The notes under the pieces: generated by a model | What the model was told of the DNA's origin: nothing | Databases searched by the model: none | What the model saw: the letters and a program-made list of their open reading frames with translations, nothing else | Program-made: the position numbers and the translations under genes | Shown here: piece by piece, positions 23,525-34,105 of the stretch | Numbering within the stretch: position 1 is the first letter of the stretch | Layout of the letters: each line of letters begins with the position of its first letter | NCBI GenBank assembly: GCA_023055355.1 | Contig: JALJCS010000001.1 | Location: 71,837,381-71,901,380, forward strand | Length of the DNA: 64,000 nt | From: Agelaius tricolor | Lineage: Eukaryota; Chordata; Aves; Passeriformes; Icteridae | Reading direction: 5' to 3'

Positions 23525-26500
23525 AGATAACAAATCCATTAAATGTTTGCACATTGCAAACCCCACAAAGTGTGCTTGTACTGCTCACAGCCACATTAGG
23601 ATGATGGTCTCCTGCCTACATGGAAAAGCATGGGGAGCTTTTTTCCTTGGCACTTCTTTCACTACTTTCTTTGTCAAGTAGCCCTGCAGTCCCTGAATTC
23701 CAGCAAAACCCAGGAAATGTTACCTTTTCCAATGTCAAAAACCAACTGATAAACCAGAGACACATAAGTGCTTTATGGGTTTTGGAGCATCAGACAAAAA
23801 TTGGAAGACATTTACTTCAAATTGTAAAATGACAAATCACTCTATGAATAAATATATATTTTAAAAAAATAGAGATCTAGGACTAATAATAACAGTAGCA
23901 TGATTCTTTCAAAATGAAAGCACACAAAAGTTACACAAATAACTTTTGGTCACCTATGTAGAAGAAGGGTTTAAATTCACAGAAACTTCATTGTGAGCCT
24001 AAGTCTATAACAGATGGGTATGTTCTTATTAAATTGTGTATTTGTCTGCCTATCTGCATATACATAAAATAAATACATTTTATTAACAAGAAAAAAAGCC
24101 CCAAACAACACCTATAATTTGAAGTTCTGTTTCTGTAATGTTTCTGTTCCTGTTTTATATTTCTGTGGTAACTGACCAAACAAGGCTTTCTATGGCCATG
24201 TTGTTGCTCTATTACTTTGCTTGATCTGTACATGTGAAAAAGCAATTTATCTGAGGTGGCCCGGTCTTCCTACTTCAAATGTGTTATTCATCTAAATTCC
24301 TGTATATAGATTTTGAAGTATCTCAGGCTCTGAGTAATTTTAAACAAGTGATATTACTTGCACAGAAATGAACTGAAAGGTAAAAACTTTTCTCATAGAT
24401 GTTAAATTTGACAGTGACTGTGCCTGAAGATTCAAAGTGTAGTTCAGCAACTGAATGATTATGAAAAATAATAGAACTGGCTTCCAGAGCAATCTCAGTG
24501 TGATTTGAGTTCAGCCAAGTGACCAGAAGGAGTTAGATGACAGTTTAATTTCAGGAGAACAGACGTTCACAGCACAAAACCATTACCAAAACTTACAGGA
24601 ACGAGATTCATCTGAAAAGGGTGAAGGACTTAATGGATTTGGAACCTGTGCTACCTCTGGGTCAAGCCAAAAGTGCCCTGAGGAGAAGCTTGAGCTGTCA
24701 TGGGGAATAGGAGACTTTGATCTCCAGGGCTGTATCTATCTTCAATCAGCACTGAATTATCAAGAACAATTCAGAAGCAAAGTGAAGGCTTCTGGGCTCT
24801 TATCACAGCCAGTCCTCTGTGACCTTCACAAATAAATCTAGGCTGGAAAAATAGTTGTGTAACAAAGGCTGCACAAGGGAAAGTGATGCAATAGCTAAAC
24901 TTTAGAGGACAGCACAGGTCTGTAGTTCCTGATGAAAGGGAATCCAATCAAAAATAGCCAGGGGACACCCAATGGAGGAGATGGATAGCTGATGACCTCT
25001 GCAGCTTTTGACAGTAAATGTCATTATTTGCTAACAAAAAAGATCAAAAGTCCCTGCTAAGTTGCTTTGGAGTACTTCTGCTTGCTGTTCTCAATCAGTT
25101 CCCTATTTTCACTGCACTTATTGTGATCCACTGAGGCTGTTGCTGCCTTTTGGAAGGGGTGCAGGTCTCTGGAATAAGCACACACCTCTTTGCCAGGTTT
25201 CATCCTGCTGAAGTTTACCTCTTGTATAGGCTGGAAATTATTCCTACATTTGTCTGTGACATAAACAAATACTCATCATGGACAAAACCACTTAAATTTG
25301 AATGTTCAAATAAATAATGTATGCTTGGAAGATGTTTAGATTCCTTTTTTTATCATGCCCACCATCTATGGCAAGGGCTATTCCAAGTAATGAGGATCTC
25401 CAGCCTCCCTACTCTATGACTGCACTAAAAGTTGTTTACCATCATTTTGACCTTTCTTGAAACAGAATGTAAATGAAGTTCTGTTGCAGCCCTCCGTGGC
25501 AGCTGTAACTGCCTCACAGTTTCTTTTGTTTATGGTCAGCTTCCCATGCTGCAGCTCCCAGTATCAAATCCCAACTGGCATAAGGCCACATGGGAAAACA
25601 GGAACACAGAGCTGCTCACTCACTTTTGTTATGTCTTGGCTGGTAATCAATATGCTATACAGTTTTTAGGGAGATTTTCCCTGCAGATTTCCACGAGAGG
25701 TGGAAATCTTTTCATCAGAAGTCTGCATCTTCCCCTCAGATGCACCTGATCCTACAGGAATCCTGAGTGAGAGCAGGAGAAGAATGAATGTCCTGTGACT
25801 ATCTGGCTGTACATGCTCATCCCATGATTTCTGAAGATCTGGGATGTGTTGGACTTTCCCTGAAGTGCAATGATCCCCCTGGATTCAAACACACCTGCAG
25901 TGTCCTAAACAGCACAGCTGGGACATAGCCTTGGATGCCAGGGACACAGGGTTCTGTACTTCACAGCCATGCTGTTTCCAGACTGGACAGATGGAAGAAA
26001 AGGTCCATTTTCTCTTCCCCAAAGGATGGTTTCCTCCAAGGTAAATCACAGAAGAAGATAATGGGTAAGGTTGGAAAGAACCGCAATGGGTTGTCTCTGG
26101 CTCCTCAAAAATAGAGGGAGCCACTGTGTTTGGAGTGCAGTTGTGGGTTGTGCTTTTACTCCTCCACAAAGGTTTATTCTTTACTGGGATGGTGCTAATG
26201 TCAGTTCATGTCAGATTGTTTCACTCTCTCAGAAGACTCAGTCTGGGCATCAGTGCAGCACCTCGTCTGATTCGTGACAGTGAATTCTCCTGCACAAACA
26301 CTGTATACACAGACCTAAAAAAAAAAAAGTATTATAATGGAGACCTTGGCAGATCTCAGGGCTGGAGAGACCTTAATCAACCCCTGAGCCTGCTGTGATA
26401 AACACTGCCACTCTCCAGCTTCCTGTGATGTATGTCTCAGTGCTCAGCCATTGCACATAAGATGTTTGGAAGCATAAGGCACCAATATAGCTCAGTCCTG

Positions 26501-27047
26501 CCCAGAACAGGACCATCTACCAGGTGAAAATTGCACTTGAAATAAAACTGATTTTACTGTCCTGCAAATTTTTAAAAGTGCTGTTAAATGTTTTAGCAGT
26601 GTTAATAAATGATGCTTAAGGCACTTTGGAGAGAATAACAATCTGTGCTGTTACACTAATAATGCATACTTTTAATCTCCTCTGCAGCAGAACATGAGAA
26701 AGCAAAGTTTCTCTTTGCTCAGGGCTTCAGTTAGTGTTGTAATATTGTTAGATAAAATGTTGAACAGGGAAGAGGCTAATTATTATTATCCTCAAACAGT
26801 TACACATCATGTGCTGAGCTCCACAATAAATTAGGAGATTATAGCAATAACAGTCCAAGTAAAAGTGCTGCTTTTATTCACTTTCAGATTTTGATAATTT
26901 ATAGATCATATATTTTGGTTTTTCTATGTAACCATGAAAACAAAAGCATTTTTGTCAACACTGGATTACAGGAACTGGAGCTATTTGCAAAACAGACAAC
27001 ATTTTGGAACTCACACTGGCAATAACATATTCTATTCAGAGGGCAGT
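23525..27047. other. Unassigned non-coding DNA
   Basis: Frames of at most 94 codons, with no recognisable protein. There is a possible CR1 tail at 26.04 kb, listed separately. An A-run of 12 sits at about 26318-26329. Confidence 0.6.
26043..26105 (-). mobile_element. Probable diverged CR1 3' end
   Basis: AAATCACAGAAG, then GGTAAGGTTGGAAAGAACCG and AATGGGTTGTCTCTGG resemble a minus-strand CR1 tail of the type 'AATCACAGAAT...GGTTGGAAAGGACC...GGGTCATCTGGTCC'. The similarity fades after about 60 bp. Confidence 0.5.
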
Positions 27048-27304
27048 GATTGAAAGCTGAAAATGGGCAGGTTTTGATAAGATGTTAGGAAGAAATTCTT
27101 TACTCAGAGGATGGTGAAACACTGGCACAGGTTGGCAGAGACGTCATGACTGCTCCATCCCTGGAAGTGTTCAAGGCCAGGTTGGATGAGGTCTGAGCAA
27201 CCTGGTCTGGTAAATGGCATCCCTGTCCATGGCAGCAGGTTTGGGACAAGATTATCTTTAAGGTGCCTTCCAATGCAAACCATTCTGTCATTCCATGGTT
27301 CTGT
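27048..27304 (+). mobile_element. CR1 LINE 3' fragment
   Basis: Starts at 'TGAAAGCTGAAAATGGGCAG', continues through 'GATGTTAGGAAGAAATTCTT', 'TCCATCCCTGGAAGTGTTCA' and 'AGGCCAGGTTGGATGAGG', then the 3' UTR (GTCCATGGCAG, TTCCAATGCAAACCATTCTG) and a decayed TCATTCCATGG tail. Stops interrupt the ORF2 part. Confidence 0.95.
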
Positions 27305-29769
27305 TCTCATGTAGACTGACACAAGAGCCAGAACTATTTGAATGAGTGAAAGGGCTGGTGTATAAACTCAGTTGCAGAAGAAAGTCCAGTTTGTTTGCAC
27401 AACTATAGATTTATATGAGGGCATTTGAAACAAATCAAGTAAATAAGAGTGCATGAGAGATGGCAACTAAGTAAATCAAAAATAATAAATGAAGATAGGA
27501 AAGTGAACCCTGCTTTCATTCAGTTTGATAGTGTAGATAATACTAATCCAGGATGGTCAATGTCAAACTTGGCCTGTGAGGGTCAGAACAACACAGCACT
27601 CCTCTGAATCACACTGTGAGTCAATACAATCTACTGCACAATACCATTCTTTGCAATTGTGTCCTAATGTACCCTTCTTTAATGGGAACAATTAAAACTG
27701 GACCTTTATCTTACCCCCTACATATGCTTTACACCACTGGGCACTGAATGAATGCAGCCATTGAGGTAGGACATTGTCATCTAACAAATACTTTAAGCTG
27801 TTTGACTATACTCATCAAGACAAGTGACAGTGCAGAAAAATCAATTAATCTTACCAATCTTACCTCTTTAAAAGGTAGTAGTTAACTGCAGAATCCCTTT
27901 CTCTTTGCTGGTTGAGATGGAGCAGATAAATCCACTGCCAGTTAGCTCAACTGAGCCAGGGTGGGTTACCAGATCAGAGCAGAGTACAATCTGATCCTCC
28001 AGAGCTATAATAATTTCTATGCTGTAAGAATTTCCCTAGTAACAAATCGAGCCAATCTCTTGAACATTACTTTGAACTCAAGATCTTGACAATGCTGGAA
28101 CAGATCCAGGCAGAATGTTTCACCCAGATTTTGCTTTTTGGTTTTAAGGTGGGGGGTAATACGACAAAGAAAAATTAATTTGCTGTCTAAGGAGGGACTA
28201 CACCCTTTAGAAAACTTTGAGACTCATAAAATTAAATTTTATGGATTTGTAGTTTTCTTTTGTTTTTCTTTGTGTTTGTCTTTTTGGTTGGAGTTTGATT
28301 TTATTTGATTTTGTTTTCAAGTAGGAAATTTGTCAGAACAGCAACTAGCACAGGTTTGATAAGGTTCTGACAGGTTTGTCAAAACAGCAACAAGCACAGG
28401 ATGCTTGATAAATTGACTTTTTTTTTTTAAAGAAAATATTTTCTCCAAGATTTTCCCACCCATCTCAAATCTGCTTCTACTCTAGCATCAAAAAAGATAG
28501 TGTGATACTCTTTCAACCATCTGAATCATATCTGAAGTTGAATCCCAGGTGTTACCACATAATGCATGCTGTGACCCAAGGATCAATGACACATTCTTCT
28601 ATTGATGCAATAGAAATGCTCTGGATTTATTTGGATGTATTCTCTGTCCTCTCTCTCAAGAGGGCATTCTGTTCCTTATATTTTACAATATCCACATGCT
28701 GCTGTGTTCTGAACACAGAACATGTTCCTCTTATCCCAGTCAGCTGCATTATGTTGGGACACCATTAAATATTTACCTTCTGCAGCATAATGCAGCACTT
28801 AAACACTAAACTTGCCATTTCTGCCAGACAAACATAAACTATAGCAGGGCTTACAAAGTTATAAGTTCCAGATGGTGATGAATAAGTAATGTTGCACCCT
28901 GGGCCTAATTGCTCGAAGTTTTTAGATACCTGCAAACCATCAATTATACATTACAAGTGCTGCTCCTTAATTGTTTCTTGCTGGCACTTCAAAAGAAAAT
29001 GTAGCACAACAATGGCACTGTGTTGCAGGGAATTTCTCTTTGAAAAGTATTTCTTTGCCATGGCTAGATTTTTAAAATACTCTCTGGCTCTGAATGAAGT
29101 TTACAAAGCTGGCATTGAAAAAGTTTCCTGAAGATGAAAAGAGGGAGTTCTCACCGCCTGCTTTATGATAAAAATGGGAATTTACTTGCTGCATGATACT
29201 CATTGGGCCTAATATATAATCCAGTAAGAGGCTGGGCACTGTGCTTCCCTTATTAGTGACTTTCATAGTTTTATCCAATTAACTTGGAATTTTACCCTAA
29301 ATCAGACTCCACCAGCAGCAAAAATAATGACTACTGAGTTTTCCATAGTTCACTGTATCCTTCCAGCTCCCATGTTCCCAGCTTGGCTACAAGCTTAGCA
29401 CGAATTAGCTGCCCTCATCCTTCACAAATCAGCAGATCTGTCTTGCCTGGTGAGCACACCTGTATTTCTGCTCATCTTGACACAGCCCTGTCCCATTGCA
29501 AATGCTCCTCTCCAAGGAGCTGGTGGCACTTGCAGAAGATCTCCAGTGAGAACCATTCTGCAGGTCAGACCAACCTCCAGCATCCTGTGTTTGCCTCCCC
29601 TCAGTGAACACTGACCCCAAAAAAACTTGGGCATGGTCGGGAATTAGTATGAGCAAGAAGCTGCTCTCAAAAATTAGTTTGTATGTGGCCATCCTCCTTG
29701 GAGATTGAGAAGTTTAATAGCTGGGAGAAAAGCTCTTCCAGGCCAGCTGGCCACGGAGCCAGAGAAGAG
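27305..29769. other. Unassigned AT-rich non-coding DNA
   Basis: No gene or interspersed repeat recognised. Frames up to 88 codons (28502-28768, 29429-29692) have no domain. A 46-bp-period duplication at 28329-28420 is listed separately. Confidence 0.6.
28329..28420 (+). repeat. Two-copy tandem duplication, 46-bp period
   Basis: TTTGTCAGAACAGCAACTAG + CACAGG at 28329-28354 recurs as TTTGTCAAAACAGCAACAAG + CACAGG at 28375-28400, with only two differences. Weaker similarity (TTTGATAA versus CTTGATAA) follows each copy. This is a local duplication with modest divergence. Confidence 0.85.
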
Positions 29770-29931
29770 AATCATAGAAATACAGAATCAATCACAGAAT
29801 CACAGAATCATAGAATCATGGAAGAAAGAACATAGAATTATAGAAACATAGAATCTTAGAATCATAGAATCACAGAATCATAGAAATATAGAAAATAGAA
29901 CATTGAATCACAGAATCTTAGAATCATAGAA
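29770..29931 (-). repeat. Expanded CR1 terminal octamer array
   Basis: About 160 bp made of roughly 20 imperfect copies of AATCATAG / AATCACAG, joined to the 3' end of the CR1 immediately to its right. CR1 copies usually end in only two to four such octamers. The copies vary (AATCTTAG, AAACATAG, AATTATAG, AACATTG), so the array has expanded and then drifted. Confidence 0.92.
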
Positions 29932-30370
29932 TAGTTTGGATCGGAAGGGACCTTTAATGGTCATCTAGTCCAACACCCCTGCAAAGAATAGGGATATCTT
30001 CAACTCTTCAACTAGATCAGGTTGTTCAGAGCCCTGTCCAACCTGATCTTGAGTGTCTCCAGGGATGAAGCATCTACAACCTCTCTGGGCAATCTGTGTG
30101 AGTGTTTTACCATCTCCACTCTAAAAAAATCTTCTTTCTTTTCTAATCTAAATCAACCATTTTTTTAGTTCAAAACCAGTACCCACAGGCCCTGTTAAAA
30201 TGTTTGTCCTCATCTTTTCTATAGGCTCCCTTCAGGTACTGAAAAGACACAGTAAGTTCTCCCCAGAGCCTTCTCTTCCCCAGGCTGCACGACCCCAGCT
30301 CCCTCAGCCTGTCTTCCCAAGAGGGGTGCTTCAACCCTCTGAGCATCTTGGTGGCCTCCTCTGGACTTGA
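29932..30370 (-). mobile_element. CR1 LINE 3' copy
   Basis: Reads inward from the octamer array as the reverse complement of a CR1 3' UTR (GTTTGGATCGGAAGGGACCT, TCATCTAGTCCAACACCCC), then the ORF2 C-terminal region (GAGTGTCTCCAGGGATGAAG, ACAACCTCTCTGGGCAA), and further 5' parts (CCCAGAGCCTTCTCTTCCCC, CTCCCTCAGCCTGTCTTC, ATCTTGGTGGCCTCCTCTGG). It ends abruptly at the CTGGACT position, its 5' truncation point. Frameshifts and stops make it non-coding. Confidence 0.95.
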
Positions 30371-31242
30371 TCAATTTAATTTTAACTATAGCAAAGATTG
30401 GAAAACAACAAAATAAAATCCTAGTGTGATGAACATAAAGCCTCCTTTCTGCTGAGAAAATAAATTTCACAGAATTATTGAAACAGAGAGTAGAATCAGA
30501 ACAAAATACTTCACCTCCTGCTACCTTCATCTTGCCAGATTTAATGACAGGAAAAATAAATGCAATTTAAAAAATCACTCTGCCAGAATAAAATGCTGTA
30601 GTGATTAGGATACCTGCAGCATGGACCCGCTGGCTGATTAGGGTCAGTTCAAAAACTGGTTTCTTCTTAGAAACTTCTTAGGGAATTCACTGATAAATTG
30701 GACTAAGGAAATGCACCTACACCATATTCCATGTCGTGGTCTCCCCATCAACATACTTGTCACTGCCACAGCTTTTGGATTCCTCATAGTAACTTGGGAA
30801 CAAATACTTATTTCAGTGATGTTTTCTGCTGTTTGCTATCCTAGGGAACACCATTAGCACAAATATTTGGGCCTCTGGCTGAAGGCAGACAAATTATTCT
30901 CATCAGAACATTAGACTACCTGAATGTCTACTTATTTTAAAGCTGAATTCCAAGGTTAACACTGCTCTCCTGTTTCCAGATTGTTTATTAGTGATCCAAA
31001 AGAGCACAAAAGCATAGTAGACAAATTTTTAGGTATTTCTGCAATTCGCTGCAGCTTCTTTAGTGTCTTCCCAATAAATTTTGTCAGGAGAAAATGAACA
31101 TTCATCAGGGACAAACCTAATTATTACTTAAGCATTCCTCTACTAATATATAGCATCTGCCCTGAATATTTAGGCAGATGCCAAATACTTTTGTGTGTGG
31201 CTGACTTTTCTGTTGAGATTTGCAATTTTACTGTGAATGAAT
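30371..31242. other. Unassigned non-coding DNA
   Basis: AT-rich spacer between the CR1 and the pentamer tract. I see nothing recognisable in it. Confidence 0.6.
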
Positions 31243-31406
31243 TCCTCTCCTCTCCTCTCCTCTCCTCTCCTCTCCTCTCCTCTCCTCTCCTCTCCTCTCC
31301 TCTCCTCTCCTCTCCTCTCCTCTCCTCTCCTCTCCTCTCCTCTCCTCTCCTCTCCTCTCCCCTCCCCTCCCCTCCCCTCCCCTCCCCTCCCCTCCCCTCC
31401 CCTCCC
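31243..31406. repeat. (TCTCC)n / (CCTCC)n pentamer tract
   Basis: About 23 perfect TCTCC units (31246-31360) followed by about 9 CCTCC units (31361-31405), a pure pyrimidine tract on the plus strand. Long open frames here on both strands (up to 115 codons, serine/proline/leucine repeats on plus, arginine/glycine/glutamate repeats on minus) are artefacts of the pentamer. A pentamer read in three phases has no stop codon. Confidence 0.98.
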
Positions 31407-33788
31407 TTCATACAACAGAGAGCCTGCAGTACTCTTCTGATTATTATATACCCATATGAGCTACAAAACAATTTTTTTCAGAAGTCCTGTGTAGAGGGCA
31501 GATAAAACCAGGCACTGTGATTCATCAAACGTAAATTTAGACAACCAGTACGTACACAGCTACCTCCAGAAGTTTCAGCTCACCAAAAATTTCCCAAATA
31601 CACAACCTTAATGCATGATTCCTCCAAATTATTCTGTCCACTTCAGGACATCTTCTTCTGGAAAATACATAGTCATCCAAGTATTAGTCATTTAATTAGC
31701 TGAATCCAGGTCTGTGTGTCTCTTATTTGACTTTCACTTAACTTGAATAATTTTTCTGTGTAGTCTCTGACCCCACAGACATCAAATAGCAAACACAACT
31801 GCTCTGTCCAGTGTTTTGTGCACAGCAAACTCTTCCCCTATTCCTTATTTCATGTATTTCCTCTGACCAACCTGCTTGGGTTTCTTCTGAATAGACTTTT
31901 CTTTCCTCTGTGAGTGCAAGTGCTTTCGTCTTTTTAATTCCTTTTGCAAGTGCATGGATCAAGAAATGACTTCAGCCTCTAATTCTAACCTACTGCCCCC
32001 ATTACCAATGGTCAGTATAGGATGTTTTGGTGATTTTTCTTTCTTGGCAATGCAGAGGAAACTTTGGGCTTCCTCCCCTTCTGTTGGAACATGGATCCCA
32101 GCTAGTGACTGGGATCCCAGATGCACATATATTTTATTTCAGTCAATCTGTCGCTTGATCATCCTGTCTGCAGAGCCCAGGCACCCTGTTCATCAAAAAT
32201 ATCAAAAAATAGAAAAAAAAAATTGCATTAAAAAATGGGCATGTGATTTGGAAAAGATGGTCCATACCTATGAAAGTGTCTACACTTTTGTAATAGAAAA
32301 GAGGATATAGAAGAAGAGAATTGTTTGGGCTCAAGGAAAAATTTCTCTGCCATTTGAAGTCTCTGGAGACAGAAATCAATAGACCCCAACTGTGCTCAGT
32401 TGCACTATTTTCTACAATCACAGATTTTAGAGTTGGAAGAGTTATATTAGGCTTATCTAATCCATCTCCTTGTCATGGAACTGTATTGTTATTTACTGTA
32501 CATTCTCCACTGCCTTTCCTGATTTAGCTTATAAAACATGTAAAGCTTAAAATAGCAGGTTAAAGACAAGTGAATCGTTAACTCAGGCTTATTCTGTCCT
32601 TCTACTAAAATACAGCACTTTTCTCTAAAACTGTAACCTCTGTGTATTCCTCAGCTCCTTTGTTAGATTGCATTTGCTTTACAGCAGTGAAGACACAAAA
32701 AGTTTAAGCTGATTTTATTTGAGACTTAAGCAGATTGTCCCAGGGTTTTCCATCCATTTTAAAGAACACATATTTCTATCTCATTATACCTTGCTGAGTT
32801 ACTCTGAGTGTAAAATAGCAGTGCAAAAGGAGAATCGCATGGAAGAAGAAACAAGGCTCAGGTAAAGTCTGGTTGTCAGCCAATATTGTAAAAGATTATT
32901 CATATCCTGCACAACACACAGCTGTTAGGAGCTCAGCATCTGGGAAGTGGGAGAATTTAGGAAAATGGCTTTAAACAATAAAAGGGATCTGCAGAAAGGC
33001 TTAGGGAAATGGTCCATGTAATAATGAGCAAAGCAGTTGCTGAGACCCTGGAAAGTTGAACATTTCATAATATATGAAATTTACCATTTGTCAGGTAAAA
33101 CACCTTGGCCTTGATACTCATCTCACCTGTTCAGATGTTCCAGTGCTGCCTTTTCACTGACTCAGAAGATGACCCCAATTTCTTCCATCACAGTTCAGAG
33201 CAACATTTGTCTCTTGCACTGGAACACCAGTCGATTATTAACCAATTCTTTTAGAAGTTTAACCTTGTGGCCCCTAAAGATTCTAGATCTCATGTGTTTT
33301 AGGGGGTTATGAGTGAGAAAAAAATAACCTCAGAAAAAGCCATATAACTAATAAATGTATTCTGACTTCTAACTGGATTCTGGATCTTCCCATTCCCTGA
33401 TATGCTTTCAATGTCAGAATGCTTTTACTTTTCAGTATTGTTGGCATTCTCCTGTTTCTTCTGGTGAGAATATTTCTCTTGTATCATATATTCAAATCTT
33501 TTAGGTGCTTCTTTTTCAGCTCAAGCATTCAGAAAGTTGCTGTTTCCAAGTTTTTTTTCAAACAATTTTTTTCCCCACCAGAGAATCTCGATACTTCTTT
33601 TCAAGGAAGAAAGAGAAAGGCAAATCTCAGTAGGCTGCAACACAGAATGGCAGGATCACAGCTATTGCTGGCTCTTGCTCTCACCTTAAGGCATATGGAA
33701 TGCAAGTTATCCATGCATCCACATGGCAAGGGAGATGTTATGACATAACAGATGTAGGGGGATGAGAAGGTCCATTGAGATCCAATAA
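31407..33788. other. Unassigned non-coding DNA
   Basis: Frames up to 118 codons (31954-32310) and 109 codons (33419-33748) have no recognisable domain. One diverged CR1 tail at 32.4 kb is listed separately. Confidence 0.6.
32416..32480 (-). mobile_element. Diverged CR1 3' end
   Basis: AATCACAGATTTTAGAGTTG then GAAGAGTT, ATCTAATCCATCTCC and TTGTCATGG follow the order of a minus-strand CR1 tail (octamer, GTTGGAAGGGAC, ATCTAGTCCAACCCC, CTGCCATGG). It is more decayed than most copies here. Confidence 0.65.
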
Positions 33789-34105
33789 AATCACAGAATC
33801 ATAGACACAAAGAATTGCAGAATGGCCTGGATTGGACCTTAAAGATCTTGTTCCAACCCCTCTTCTTTGGAAAGAGACACCTTCCACTAGACCAGGTTGC
33901 TCAGAGATCCATCCAGCCCAGCTCTGAACACTTCCAGGGATGGGGCAGCCACAGCTTCTCTGGTCAGCCTGTGTCAGGGTCTCACCACCCTCACAGTGAG
34001 GAATTTTTTTCCTAATATTTAATCTAAACCTGTTCTCATTCAGTTTGAAACAATTCCCTTATTGCAGTGCCACAATATGCCCTTGTTAATAGATAAAATC
34101 CCTTA
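33789..34105 (-). mobile_element. CR1 LINE 3' fragment
   Basis: AATCACAGAATCATAGACAC begins the tail. Then follow TTGGACCTTAAAGATCTTGT, ACCTTCCACTAGACCAGG, 'AACACTTCCAGGGATGGGGC', 'AGCCTGTGTCAGGGTCTCAC', and TTTTCCTAATATTTAATCTA, the reverse complement of the CR1 segment encoding the FRLDI-type motif. It fades out near GCCCTTGTTAATAG. No intact frame. Confidence 0.95.

Noticed and set aside
31124..31505. Arg/Gly/Glu-repeat or Ser/Pro/Leu-repeat proteins
   Set aside because: Direct translations of a stop-free pentamer repeat in both directions.
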